The translations under genes and the position numbers were made by a program. The notes under the pieces were generated by a model. The model saw nothing but the letters and a program-made list of their open reading frames with translations. It was not told the DNA's origin and did no database searches. Positions 8,343 to 16,763 of a DNA stretch of 39,899 nucleotides are shown here, piece by piece (positions within the stretch are counted from its first letter, which is position 1; every line of letters begins with the position of its first letter). This DNA comes from an uncultured Prevotellaceae bacterium (GTDB taxonomy: Bacteria; Bacteroidota; Bacteroidia; Bacteroidales; Muribaculaceae), in the NCBI GenBank assembly GCA_900318535.1, contig ONKU01000028.1:1-39899 (forward strand), written 5' to 3'.

Positions 8343-9440
8343 ATGACTGATAAAATCACCAATAAAATCACTAAGATTGTGTTGACCGGTGGCCCTTGCG
8401 CGGGCAAGACGACGGCGATGGCACAGATCATCGAGCACTTCAGCAGCCTGGGTTTCCAGGTGTTTGCGATTCCCGAGGTGCCCACGATGTTCAGCAGCGC
8501 CGGCATCAACTACCTGACACAGAACAAGGCCCTGTTCTTTGAGGCCGAGAAATCGACGCTTAATATCCAGCTGGCACTCGAGGACCACTTCGCCAAGATG
8601 GCGGCCCAGTGCAGCAAACCCGTGCTCATCGTGTGCGACCGCGGCACGATGGACATCAGCGCCTATGTATCGCCCGAGATATGGGAAGCGTTGACCGAGG
8701 AGATGGGCACCAACACCGTGAAGCTGCGCGATGCCCGCTACGAGGCCATCCTGCACATGGTGACCGCCGCTGCCGGTGCCGAGCAGTTCTACACCAACGA
8801 GAACAACAAGTTCCGCAGCGAGGACGTGGAGATGGCGCGTGAGCTCGACCGCAAGGTGCTGAGCGCATGGACGGGCCACCCCCACCTGAGGGTCATCGGC
8901 AACCACATGGACTTTGAGGACAAGCTGCGACAGGTGCTCAACGAGATTTCGACCGTGCTGGGCGTTCCCAGTCCCATCGAGAAGGAACACAAATACATCG
9001 TCGAGGTCACGGGCGACATTCCCGACTATACCGAGAGCGAAATCACCCAGACCTACCTGCTAAGCGAGCCGGGCACCGAGATGCGCGTGCGCAAACGCGG
9101 CTGGCAGGGCAGCTACGTCTATTTCCAGACCATCAAGAAGACCGTGAGCAGCGACAAGCAGATCGAGACCGAGCGCCGCATCACCGCACAGCAGTATGTG
9201 GACCTGTTGCAGCTTGCCGATCCTGCCCGCAAGCCCATCAGCAAGATGCGCAAGTGCTTCGTGTGGAAGAACCGCTACTTCGAGCTGGACACTTACATTG
9301 AGCCCAAGCTGGGCATGCAGATTCTGGAACTCGAGGGCGTCAAGGAAGGCGACGAGGTGGAATTCCCGCCCTTCATCAAGGTCATTGAGGACATCACCGG
9401 CAACGAGAAGTACTACAACTACCAGCTCTCGCTGCGGTAA
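8343..9440 (+). CDS. P-loop kinase-like AAA domain fused to a CYTH (triphosphate tunnel) domain
   Basis: A 365-aa cytosolic protein. Residues about 10-200 form an AAA_28-type P-loop ATPase with Walker A GGPCAGKTT (16-24) and a candidate Walker B/lid region VLIVCDRGTMD near 98-108. Residues about 210-365 form a CYTH domain: the diagnostic ExExK signature is present as E213-K-E215-H-K217, with the basic strands MRVRKRG and ETERRI further on. CYTH enzymes hydrolyse or bind triphosphates or nucleotides in a metal-dependent tunnel. The same two-domain layout occurs in the insect protein TTD14, which binds GTP and phosphoinositide. The bacterial function is not established. It is monocistronic, ending at a strong bidirectional terminator. 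Confidence 0.88.
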   Translation: MTDKITNKITKIVLTGGPCAGKTTAMAQIIEHFSSLGFQVFAIPEVPTMFSSAGINYLTQNKALFFEAEKSTLNIQLALEDHFAKMAAQCSKPVLIVCDRGTMDISAYVSPEIWEALTEEMGTNTVKLRDARYEAILHMVTAAAGAEQFYTNENNKFRSEDVEMARELDRKVLSAWTGHPHLRVIGNHMDFEDKLRQVLNEISTVLGVPSPIEKEHKYIVEVTGDIPDYTESEITQTYLLSEPGTEMRVRKRGWQGSYVYFQTIKKTVSSDKQIETERRITAQQYVDLLQLADPARKPISKMRKCFVWKNRYFELDTYIEPKLGMQILELEGVKEGDEVEFPPFIKVIEDITGNEKYYNYQLSLR

Positions 9441-9483
9441 ACAACAGACTGCCGCGGCCGAGCCACGGCACACGTAACCGACG

Positions 9484-9518
9484 AAAAATCCCCTGGGCGA
9501 TGCCCAAGGGATTTTTTT
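9484..9518. terminator. Bidirectional terminator between convergent genes
   Basis: AAATCCC-c-TGGGC, loop GAT, GCCCA-a-GGGATTT with an A-run on the left and seven T on the right. The A/T tracts on both sides let it serve the plus-strand kinase-CYTH gene and the minus-strand FKBP gene. Confidence 0.88.
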
Positions 9519-9540
9519 CGTTAACCGGTGTGGCCACTCG

Positions 9541-10083
9541 TCAGTTGGCCTTGTACTTGTAGATGTCCACCAGCTTCATGTCAAAAATCAGGTTGCTGTA
9601 AGGCAGCAGCTCATCGCTCTTTTTGGTGGAGCCGTAACCCTGCTTGTAAGGGATGATCACGGTGCAGCTGTCGCCCACGTGCATGTTGGTCAATGCAATC
9701 ATCCATCCCTCGACATTGTTGCTGACCAGCGAACGGTAGATGCTGTCGGTCCTAGTGACCGATGCCGACGTGTAAGACGAATCGACGCGGGTGCCGTCAT
9801 ACAGGCGCAGGAGATACTTCACATCCACGGTCGAGGTTACCAGGGGGACCAGGTTGTCGCGCGTAAGTTCCCGATTGTTGTGCCAGCGAATCAGCACCTG
9901 TGCCGACGGATCCCAAGGAGCCGTCAACTGGGTATATTGCCCCGATGCAGCCTGCAACTGGTACCACTCGTCATTGTTCTGGCGCCAGCCCTTGTACTCG
10001 TCCTCGACACTCTTGCCCAGACACGAGTCCAGCATCGTGATGGCCACGACGGCCATGATGACGGTATATAAAACCTTCTTCAT
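9541..10083 (-). CDS. FKBP-type peptidyl-prolyl isomerase lipoprotein
   Basis: A 180-aa lipoprotein with signal peptide and lipobox (MLDSC, Cys21). The C-terminal half (about 85-178) is an FKBP domain: GTRVDSSY near the start, then the family's VEGW.IAL..M.VGD...VIIPY..GYG block, and FDMKLVDI at the end. It would assist folding of envelope proteins in the periplasm. It begins 18 bp after the glyS stop codon, so it is probably co-transcribed with glyS and ends at the terminator at 9484-9518. A few of the usual active-site aromatics cannot be assigned by eye, so catalytic activity is inferred. Confidence 0.88.
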   Translation of the reverse strand: MKKVLYTVIMAVVAITMLDSCLGKSVEDEYKGWRQNNDEWYQLQAASGQYTQLTAPWDPSAQVLIRWHNNRELTRDNLVPLVTSTVDVKYLLRLYDGTRVDSSYTSASVTRTDSIYRSLVSNNVEGWMIALTNMHVGDSCTVIIPYKQGYGSTKKSDELLPYSNLIFDMKLVDIYKYKAN

Positions 10084-10101
10084 TTTATTAGGCTTATAAA
10101 A

Positions 10102-11646
10102 TTACATCAATTTACGCAAAACGTTGTTCAGGCTGCACTCGCGGGCGAGGATGGCGGGCAGGTCGGCGATGGCCACGCGCTCCTGCTGCATGGTGTCGCG
10201 GTCGCGCAGGGTGACGGTGTTGTCTTCCAGCGTCTGGCCGTCCACGGTGACGCAATAGGGAGTGCCGATGGCATCCTGGCGGCGATAGCGCTTGCCCACG
10301 GTGTCCTTGTCCTCGTAGTGGCAGGCGAAGTCAAACTTCAACATGTTCATGATCTCGTGAGCCTTTTCGGGCATGCCGTCCTTGCGGACGAGCGGCAGGA
10401 TGGCGCACTTGATGGGGGCCAGGGCCTTGGGCAGGTGCAGCACCACGCGGGTATCGCCACCCTCAAGCTGCTGCTCCTCGTAGCTGGAGCACATCACCGA
10501 CAGGAACATGCGGTCCACGCCAATCGAGGTCTCGATGACGTAGGGGGTGTAGCTCTCGTTCATCTCGGCATCGAAGTACTGGATCTTCTTGCCCGAGAAC
10601 TTGGCGTGCTGGCTCAGGTCGAAGTCGGTGCGGCTGTGGATACCCTCCACCTCCTTGAAGCCGAACGGCATCTTGAACTCGATGTCGGTGGCAGCGTTGG
10701 CATAGTGGGCCAGCTTCTCGTGGTCGTGGAAGCGGTACTTCTCGTCGCCCAGGCCGAGGGCCTTGTGCCAGCGCAGACGGGTCTCGCGCCAGAAGTCGAA
10801 CCACTTCAGTTCCTCGCCAGGACGTACAAAGAATTGCATCTCCATCTGCTCAAACTCGCGCATGCGGAAGATGAACTGACGGGCCACAATCTCGTTGCGG
10901 AAGGCCTTGCCGATCTGTGCGATGCCAAAGGGGATGCGCATGCGGCCGGTCTTCTGCACATTCAGGAAGTTCACGAAAATGCCCTGTGCGGTCTCGGGAC
11001 GCAGATACACGTCCATCGTCGAGTCGGCGCTGCTGCCCATCTGGGTCTTGAACATGAGGTTGAACTGACGCACGTCGGTCCAGTTCTTGGTACCGCTCAC
11101 GGGGTCCACGATCTCGTAATCGACGATGATCTGCTTCAGCTCGGCCAGGTCGTTGTCGTTCATGGCCTTCTCGTAGCGGGCATGCAGTTCGTCACGCTTC
11201 TTCTGGTTCTCGAGCACGCGGGGATTGGTCTGGCGGAACATCGCTTCGTCAAACTTGTCGCCGAAGCGCTTGGCGGCCTTCTCGCATTCCTTGTTCATCT
11301 TCTCCTCGATCTTGGCAATCTCGTCCTCGATGAGCACGTCGGCGCGGTAGCGCTTCTTGCTGTCGCGGTTGTCAATCAAGGGGTCGTTGAATGCGTCCAC
11401 GTGGCCTGAAGCCTTCCAGATGGTCGGGTGCATGAAGATGGCGCTGTCGATGCCCACGATGTTCTCGTGCAGCAGCGTCATGGCCTCCCACCAGTAGCGC
11501 TTGATATTGTTTTTCAGCTCTACGCCGTTCTGTGCATAGTCATACACAGCGCCCAAGCCGTCATAGATTTCACTCGAAGGGAACACAAAGCCATATTCCT
11601 TGGCGTGCGACACGATTTTCTTGAAAACGTCTTCCTGTTTTGCCAT
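10102..11646 (-). CDS. glyS: Glycyl-tRNA synthetase (single-chain, dimeric class II type)
   Basis: A 514-aa glycyl-tRNA synthetase of the eukaryote/archaea-like alpha2 type that Bacteroidetes use. Visible family features are the N-terminal GFVFPSSEIYDGLGAVYDY, class II motif 2 region FRNEIVARQFIFRMREFEQ, and motif 3 region SIGVDRMFLSVM, followed by the anticodon-binding domain (about 400-505, starting LAPIKCAILPL). The start at MAKQEDVFKK is chosen over the upstream in-frame ATG because the promoter boxes at 11695-11725 lie between them and the extra residues are not family-like. It leads a two-gene unit with the FKBP lipoprotein. Confidence 0.96.
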   Translation of the reverse strand: MAKQEDVFKKIVSHAKEYGFVFPSSEIYDGLGAVYDYAQNGVELKNNIKRYWWEAMTLLHENIVGIDSAIFMHPTIWKASGHVDAFNDPLIDNRDSKKRYRADVLIEDEIAKIEEKMNKECEKAAKRFGDKFDEAMFRQTNPRVLENQKKRDELHARYEKAMNDNDLAELKQIIVDYEIVDPVSGTKNWTDVRQFNLMFKTQMGSSADSTMDVYLRPETAQGIFVNFLNVQKTGRMRIPFGIAQIGKAFRNEIVARQFIFRMREFEQMEMQFFVRPGEELKWFDFWRETRLRWHKALGLGDEKYRFHDHEKLAHYANAATDIEFKMPFGFKEVEGIHSRTDFDLSQHAKFSGKKIQYFDAEMNESYTPYVIETSIGVDRMFLSVMCSSYEEQQLEGGDTRVVLHLPKALAPIKCAILPLVRKDGMPEKAHEIMNMLKFDFACHYEDKDTVGKRYRRQDAIGTPYCVTVDGQTLEDNTVTLRDRDTMQQERVAIADLPAILARECSLNNVLRKLM

Positions 11647-11694
11647 TGTTCTGTTTGTATAGTTGTTTTTGATAATATTCTTGTAACCAAGCCG

Positions 11695-11725
11695 CAAAGG
11701 TAGTGAAAGTTGAGCGCAGAACAAA
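11695..11725 (-). promoter_or_regulatory. glyS promoter (-33/-7)
   Basis: Minus strand: TTTG (11722-11725), 19-bp spacer, TACCTTTG (11695-11702), an exact Bacteroidetes promoter match about 50 bp before the ATG. A second copy of the -7 neighbourhood (the plus-strand word GCAAAGGTAGTGAAA) occurs at about 11780-11794, again giving TACCTTTG at 11781-11788 beside the inverted repeat GCCAC/GTGGC (11766-11781), but without a -33 match. Confidence 0.75.
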
Positions 11726-11888
11726 CAAGTTTACTCGTTTTTATGCCGAAACGCATCCTACCTTCGCCACAATTAAGTGGCAAAGGTAGTGAAAATCCAC
11801 CAATGGCACAACACCTTGCTGGATATTAGGGTTATTTAACGGGGCTGAGACCATTATCACCAGCCACGTCATTGCCTCAGGACAAGTA

Positions 11889-11964
11889 GAGACGCAAAAT
11901 CTTGCGTCTCAAGGCAGGCATGTTTGTGACACCTCGCGATTGGAGACGCAAAATTTTGCGTCTC
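11889..11964. repeat. Pair of GAGACGCAAAA palindromes
   Basis: Two 22-bp palindromes lie 32 bp apart: 11889-11910 (arms GAGACGCAA/TTGCGTCTC, imperfect centre) and 11943-11964 (perfect GAGACGCAAAA/TTTTGCGTCTC). They sit in the 352-bp gap between glyS (reading away) and the 3' end of the MBOAT gene. They resemble dispersed REP/MITE-like palindromes. The rest of the gap (11726-11888) holds the second TACCTTTG copy and nothing else recognised. Confidence 0.8.
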
Positions 11965-11998
11965 TACAGATTCAATCCTCTGATTGTCAGACATCTCC

Positions 11999-13474
11999 TT
12001 AGAATTGGGAATAGAGGAAGGGCTGGACGGTGGCGCTGGCGAACTGGAGCACCAGTTGGATGAGGATGATGAAAATGACCAGCTTGAGCCACCAGGGCGC
12101 TGCGATGAAGCGGTCGCGCAGCTTGTCCCACACGCGGCGGGGCACAAAGTGCAGGGCATAGATGATAGCCAGCATGATGCACCAGGTTGAGCGACGCTCC
12201 AGGAACACACGCAGATAGGCCCATTCAAAGTCGGTGAAGATTCCGCTGATGACCTGTCCGGCCGCATGGAACGAGTTGGCACGGAAGAAGATCCACAAGA
12301 ATGCCACTAAGGTGAACGTCATCAGCCACGAGATGCTGCGGGTGAGGCGTGTGCTGGCAATCTTGTCAAGCCAGGGTTTGCACAGCTTGTGTACACACAA
12401 CGCGATGCCATGTCCCGCACCCCACACGACAAAGGTCCATGCCGCACCGTGCCACAGGCCGCCCAGCAACATGGTCACCATCAGGTTGAAGTACTGGCGC
12501 GCCTTGCCCTTGCGGTTACCGCCCAGGGGGATATAGACATAATCGCGCAGCCACGTGGACAGCGTGATGTGCCAGCGGCGCCAGAACTCGGTGACGTTCA
12601 GCGAGCGGTAAGGATAATCGAAGTTGATGCCCAGGTTGAAGCCCATGATGCTGCCCAGACCGATAGCCATGTCGCTGTAACCCGAGAAATCACAATAGAT
12701 CTGCATCGTGAAGCCCAGCACCGCCATGAGCAGTTCAAATCCGGTGTAACCCGACGGATTGCCGAAGGCAATGTTGTTGTACTGGGCAATATAGTCGGCA
12801 AAGATAGCCTTCTTCATGATACCCAGCATCACCAGGAACAGGCCGCCGTAAATCATCTCGCGCGTGGCAGGCTTGTTATCCTGCAGCTGCGGCATGAAGT
12901 CCCGTGCCCGCACAATGGGTCCCGCCACCAGGCAGGGGAAGAAGGACAGGAAAAAGAGGTAATCGATATAGTCATCGACAGGCTGGATCTTGCCCTTATA
13001 GACATCTACCACATAGCTGATGGTGCGGAAGGTGTAGAACGACACGCCCACAGGCAAAATCAGGTCCAGGGGCTGGAAATTGCCGCCGATGAGCGTCTCC
13101 AGGTTGAACATCACGAAGTTGCTGTACTTGAAGAACAGCAACACGCTCAGCGACAGCACCATCGACACCGTGAGCGCGGTGCGCCGCTCGGTGCGGTTCT
13201 TGCTCGAGTCGATGAACTGGGCGACCCACCAGTCGATGAACGAGGTGGCCACCAGCAGCAGGAAGTACCATCCGCTGGACTTGTAGAAGAAAAACAGGCT
13301 GAATGCGATGACAAACAGCATCATCTGCTTGCGACGCGACTTCAACAGGGCATACACGGGCATGAACACAAGGAACAGCGCCCAGAAGAGCCCGCTGGTG
13401 AACAGCATGGGCTCCTCTCGGTTAAACGAGAGCAGCGACAGCAGATGGGTCAGATCGATAGCGTTCAACATCAT
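11999..13474 (-). CDS. MBOAT-family O-acyltransferase (AlgI-like)
   Basis: A 491-aa polytopic membrane protein of the MBOAT family, related to AlgI, PatA and DltB. It shows the diagnostic NVTEFWRRWHITLSTWLRDY block with YIPLGGNRKG, and the active-site His of LLGGLWHG near residue 342. These proteins pass acyl groups across the membrane for O-acylation of extracytoplasmic glycans. The gene starts 4 bp after the stop of the SGNH-hydrolase gene, so the two are almost certainly co-translated and partner proteins. An internal Met (MLFTSG) is a possible alternative start. No glycan-synthesis genes are adjacent, so the acceptor is unknown; alginate-like polymer or peptidoglycan are both possible. 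Confidence 0.92.
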   Translation of the reverse strand: MMLNAIDLTHLLSLLSFNREEPMLFTSGLFWALFLVFMPVYALLKSRRKQMMLFVIAFSLFFFYKSSGWYFLLLVATSFIDWWVAQFIDSSKNRTERRTALTVSMVLSLSVLLFFKYSNFVMFNLETLIGGNFQPLDLILPVGVSFYTFRTISYVVDVYKGKIQPVDDYIDYLFFLSFFPCLVAGPIVRARDFMPQLQDNKPATREMIYGGLFLVMLGIMKKAIFADYIAQYNNIAFGNPSGYTGFELLMAVLGFTMQIYCDFSGYSDMAIGLGSIMGFNLGINFDYPYRSLNVTEFWRRWHITLSTWLRDYVYIPLGGNRKGKARQYFNLMVTMLLGGLWHGAAWTFVVWGAGHGIALCVHKLCKPWLDKIASTRLTRSISWLMTFTLVAFLWIFFRANSFHAAGQVISGIFTDFEWAYLRVFLERRSTWCIMLAIIYALHFVPRRVWDKLRDRFIAAPWWLKLVIFIILIQLVLQFASATVQPFLYSQF

Positions 13475-13478
13475 GGCA

Positions 13479-14255
13479 TTAGACTGGGGGTTGATAGATT
13501 ACAATGCGCGAGGCACGGCTGATGCCCTCGTCAGGAGCGTTAAGGCGGATGGGATGCGCTCCATTGGCGTCAATCCACTTGACGACGCGGTCCATCCACA
13601 GGTGGGCCGATTCGCGTGTGGGATGCGCCCCGTCACGGCTGCGCTCGAAGTGGTCGTTGGCGCTCAGGTAAAAGCAGCCCTTGCGCACTTCCTGCGCCAG
13701 CAGGTCGTTGATGCCGGTGTCCTCGTCCCAGTTGGGAGGGCCGATCCACACATATGGGATATCGCCGATTTCGGCCAAAATCTTCTTCAGGTGGGGCCGG
13801 CGGGCGTTCTTGATGTCGGGGACATACAACTCGTTGGCTCCCAGACACACAAAGATATAGTTGGGCTGGAATTTGTTGATGAGTTCGGTAAGACGGCCCG
13901 TCTCGCCCCAGCACAGGGTGGAACTGCTGTACCAGATCACCTCGACCAGCTTGTGGCCGTTTTTGTCGCAGTATTTTGCCAAACGCGGTGCCAGGCCCTC
14001 GAGCATCGAGTCGCCGATGAAGAGGATGTTCTTGGCCGTCGTGTCCATCGGCGCGCGCCAGGCCTCGGGCTGCGAGGCGGTGTCGCTGGCCGCGGAATCG
14101 TTAATCGCCAGCATGTTTTTCATGTCACGGGCAAAGGAGCCTGTCTTGATCTCCAGGCCTCCCACACTGATGCCGCCTTGCCAAAAAGACAAGACAGCAA
14201 AAAAGACCAGCGCCACAAGCAGCAGGGTCCAGAGTCCCCAGTATGGTTTGTTCAT
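13479..14255 (-). CDS. SGNH/GDSL hydrolase-like membrane-anchored protein, MBOAT partner
   Basis: A 258-aa protein with an N-terminal membrane anchor (about 7-28) and an extracytoplasmic SGNH domain. Block I is FIGDSMLEG with Ser83, the Asn of CLGANEL is at 141, and the catalytic pair is in RDGAHPT (Asp208, His211). In AlgJ/AlgX, PatB and related systems such a protein completes acetyl transfer to the polymer after an MBOAT protein moves the acyl group outward. The four-base spacing to the MBOAT gene supports that partnership. Its start is 87 bp from the end of the dipeptide epimerase gene on the same strand. Confidence 0.85.
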   Translation of the reverse strand: MNKPYWGLWTLLLVALVFFAVLSFWQGGISVGGLEIKTGSFARDMKNMLAINDSAASDTASQPEAWRAPMDTTAKNILFIGDSMLEGLAPRLAKYCDKNGHKLVEVIWYSSSTLCWGETGRLTELINKFQPNYIFVCLGANELYVPDIKNARRPHLKKILAEIGDIPYVWIGPPNWDEDTGINDLLAQEVRKGCFYLSANDHFERSRDGAHPTRESAHLWMDRVVKWIDANGAHPIRLNAPDEGISRASRIVIYQPPV

Positions 14256-14294
14256 TTAAGGTGTTTTGAAAGTAGTCGTCAATAGCAACGGCTG

Positions 14295-14323
14295 CACGCG
14301 CCAGCAGCCCACGCCGGCGCGTG
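14295..14323. repeat. Hairpin between epimerase and SGNH genes
   Basis: A perfect 8-bp inverted repeat, CACGCGCC and GGCGCGTG, with a 13-nt loop. No T-tract follows on the minus strand, so it may be a processing or pausing element rather than a terminator. Confidence 0.45.
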
Positions 14324-14342
14324 TAACCGGTTAATTCAGTGA

Positions 14343-15509
14343 TTATTTGAGCAGTTTGATGCCCAGGCCGGGACGGTCGTGCAGGGTGATCTTGCCGTTC
14401 TCGACAGTCATGCCCGTGAAGCGGTCGTTGGCGATGAGCAGGTTGCCGTCCAGGTCGGCATAGTCCACGACAGGCGACAGGTTGGCGGCAGCAGTCACGG
14501 CGCACGAGGTCTCGGTCATGCAGCCGATCATCACCTTCATGTCCAGGGCACGGGCCAGGGTCACCATCTTGTGGGCCTCATACAGGCCGGTACTCTTCAT
14601 CAGCTTGATGTTGATGCCGTCATACACGCCCTTGAACCTGACGATGTCGGGCAGGCGCTGGAAGGCCTCGTCGGCGATGATGGGCAGCGGCGAGCGCTCG
14701 CGCAGCCAGGCCGTCTCGTCGATCCACGTCTTGTCGAACGGCTGCTCGACGAAGATGCAGTTGTGCTCCTTGAGCCAGTGGCACATCTCCAGAGCGTACT
14801 CCTTGTTGTTCCAGCCCTGGTTGCAATCGACGCAGATGGGCACGTCGGGCATCATCTCGTTGATGATGTTGATGGTTGCCTGGTCCTGATCGAGACCCAT
14901 CTTTGCCTTGATGAGCTTGTAGGGACGGGCCTCCTCAACCTTCTGGCGCACCACCTCGGGGGTGTCGATACCGATGGTGAAACTGGTCACGGGCGTGTTG
15001 GCGGGGTTATAGCCCCAGATCTTGTACCACGGCTGTCCCATGATCTTGCCCAGCAGGTCATGCAGGGCGATATCGATACTGGCCTTGGCGGCACGGTTGT
15101 TCTCGTCAACACTGTCGACATAGGTCAGGATATCCTCGATGCAGAAGGGGTCCTTGAACTGTTCCAGGTCGAGTTTGTTCAGGAAAGTGGTCACGCTCTC
15201 CACGCTCTCGCCCAGGTAGGGAGGCATCGACGCCTCGCCATAGCCCTTGATGCCTTCATATTCCAGCGTCACCTGCACGTCGGGCGTGGTGGTGCGGCTG
15301 TAGCGCGCCAGGTTAAAGGCATGGCGCAGCTTGAGTTCGTAGGGGAAAAACGACAATTTCAGTTTGCCGGTCTTTGCCACTTGGTTGACACGGGGCACAG
15401 CTTTTTTGCGACCCTTTTTAGCTACACGCTCCACAGCGTCGATCGATACGGGCGATGCGGCGGCAAGCGCCGTCAGACCCATTCCTGCAATAAATTTTCT
15501 TCTATCCAT
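14343..15509 (-). CDS. Dipeptide (L-Ala-D/L-Glu type) epimerase, enolase superfamily
   Basis: A 388-aa enzyme of the muconate-lactonizing subgroup. The acid/base lysines are in KAK (Lys201, Lys203) and Lys302 (INIKLMKS); metal ligands are Asp228 (VDCNQGW), Glu255 (FVEQPF) and Asp280 (IIADEAF). This set is typical of dipeptide epimerases that interconvert L-Ala-D-Glu and L-Ala-L-Glu during murein peptide recycling. It carries an N-terminal twin-arginine-like leader (MDRRKFIAG..., two basic residues then a hydrophobic stretch), so it may be exported; this is less usual for the cytosolic YkfB/YcjG enzymes. It lies downstream of an NlpC/P60 peptidase and a transglutaminase-like gene, which fits a murein role. 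Confidence 0.9.
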   Translation of the reverse strand: MDRRKFIAGMGLTALAAASPVSIDAVERVAKKGRKKAVPRVNQVAKTGKLKLSFFPYELKLRHAFNLARYSRTTTPDVQVTLEYEGIKGYGEASMPPYLGESVESVTTFLNKLDLEQFKDPFCIEDILTYVDSVDENNRAAKASIDIALHDLLGKIMGQPWYKIWGYNPANTPVTSFTIGIDTPEVVRQKVEEARPYKLIKAKMGLDQDQATINIINEMMPDVPICVDCNQGWNNKEYALEMCHWLKEHNCIFVEQPFDKTWIDETAWLRERSPLPIIADEAFQRLPDIVRFKGVYDGINIKLMKSTGLYEAHKMVTLARALDMKVMIGCMTETSCAVTAAANLSPVVDYADLDGNLLIANDRFTGMTVENGKITLHDRPGLGIKLLK

Positions 15510-15563
15510 AATATTGAATTTTAAGTTACTCGTCTATTGGATAAACTGGATGAGTTGGATGGA

Positions 15564-15611
15564 TTCTCACTCCTAACTCCTAACTCCTCACTTCTCACTC
15601 CTAATTCCTCA
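15564..15611. repeat. 7-nt-period stop array at the NlpC/P60 3' end
   Basis: On the minus strand the units run TGAGGAA, TTAGGAG, TGAGAAG, TGAGGAG, TTAGGAG, TTAGGAG, TGAGAAT. The first triplet of the first unit is the stop codon of the NlpC/P60 gene. The remaining 50 bp to the epimerase ATG (15510-15563) shows no further feature I can name. Confidence 0.85.
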
Positions 15612-16763
15612 AAAGTACCACGGGTGCTTGCGCAGGGCGATGATGCCCTTGGTGCCCACCATGCCCTTGATGCGGCTGGCACTCAGGGGCGAGTACAGAT
15701 AAGGATACTGGCTGGACTTGGGGTCCAGGCTGTTGATTTTGACCTGTCCCGAGCAGTGGATGTAGTTGCCGTCGCGCAGGTAGATGCCCACGTGCGTCAC
15801 GCGTCCCGTCTTCTCGTTGCCAAAGAACAGCAGGTCGCCCGTCTCATACTGGCGCCAGTCGGTCCCCTTCTTCATGATTTTGCCGGTCAATGCCTGCTGC
15901 GACGCGTCGCGCTGCAGGATGATGCCGTTGCTCAGGTAGCTCACCTTGCTCAGGCCCGAGCAGTCGGTCACCTTGGTCGACGTGCCGCCCCACAGGTAGC
16001 TCGAGCCCATCATGCGGCGCGCGGTCTTCTCGATCTGTGCGGCGCTGAAGCCCTGCTGGCTCCACTGCGACAGTTCGGCGCAATCGGCCGCATCGACCCA
16101 TCCCACTCGGCCGTCGGGGGTGGCCAGTTTCAGCCAGCCGCCCTGTGCCGTCTTGAATTCCAGGATGTTGCCCATCACCAGGTCGCTCACGGTCATGTCG
16201 CCGTGGGGCTCGGTCACCAGGCGCGAGTCATAGGCCGTGACGATGTAGCGTTTGGCCTTGCGCCACGCCTTCATCTGTGCCTCGGTCTTGAACGAGAGCG
16301 AGCTCTCGGGGACGTAGGCGATGTAGTCGTCGGCCATCTGCACACGGTACCAGTCTTCGGCCTTTTGCAGCACCTTCACCGGCGCGCCCATGATGCCCTG
16401 CGTGGCGATTTCGGCGCTGTGCTTGGGCTCGGTGCGCAGTGTGGCGATGCTCAGCTTCACCTGGGCCCACTTGCGCGAGGCGGGAATGCCGTCCTCCAGG
16501 ACGGTGATCTTGTCGCTGTAGCCGCTATAGCCGTTCTTGAACATGGCGGCCTGGATGGCCTTTTTCTGGGCCTGTGTGCCCACACAGCCCGTCAGCACCC
16601 ACTTGCTGCCCTGCTGGGTCGCCTTCACGTCCCAGATGGCAGTGCGCTTGTCGGGGGCGATGCGCTGCTTGAGGTCGGTCAGCACCTCGACGGGGGTCAC
16701 CGCCAGGGCGGCGACACTTGTCAACGCCACCATCAATGCTAGAATGAACGATTTCAGTCTCAT
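15609..16763 (-). CDS. SH3-domain NlpC/P60 peptidase (gamma-D-glutamyl-diamino acid type)
   Basis: A 384-aa exported peptidase. The start at MRLKSFILAL gives a signal peptide (about 1-21) and overlaps the previous stop by 4 bp (ATGA), implying translational coupling; the longer frame adds non-signal residues. A short N-terminal region is followed by two SH3-like domains (about 98-155 and 172-226) and the NlpC/P60 domain (about 240-384) with catalytic Cys268 (TDCSG), His324 (RVTHVGI) and His336 (YIHCSG). The layout matches YkfC-type enzymes that cut between D-Glu and the diamino acid in murein peptides, producing the L-Ala-D-Glu dipeptide used by the neighbouring epimerase. The stop codon lies in a 7-nt repeat array. 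Confidence 0.92.
   Translation of the reverse strand: MRLKSFILALMVALTSVAALAVTPVEVLTDLKQRIAPDKRTAIWDVKATQQGSKWVLTGCVGTQAQKKAIQAAMFKNGYSGYSDKITVLEDGIPASRKWAQVKLSIATLRTEPKHSAEIATQGIMGAPVKVLQKAEDWYRVQMADDYIAYVPESSLSFKTEAQMKAWRKAKRYIVTAYDSRLVTEPHGDMTVSDLVMGNILEFKTAQGGWLKLATPDGRVGWVDAADCAELSQWSQQGFSAAQIEKTARRMMGSSYLWGGTSTKVTDCSGLSKVSYLSNGIILQRDASQQALTGKIMKKGTDWRQYETGDLLFFGNEKTGRVTHVGIYLRDGNYIHCSGQVKINSLDPKSSQYPYLYSPLSASRIKGMVGTKGIIALRKHPWYF

Noticed and set aside
14256-14342. Terminator between the epimerase and SGNH genes
   Set aside because: A GC-rich hairpin is present, but no T-run follows it on the minus strand.
15564-15611. Heptamer array as a CRISPR array
   Set aside because: Units are 7 nt with no spacers, and no cas genes are nearby.
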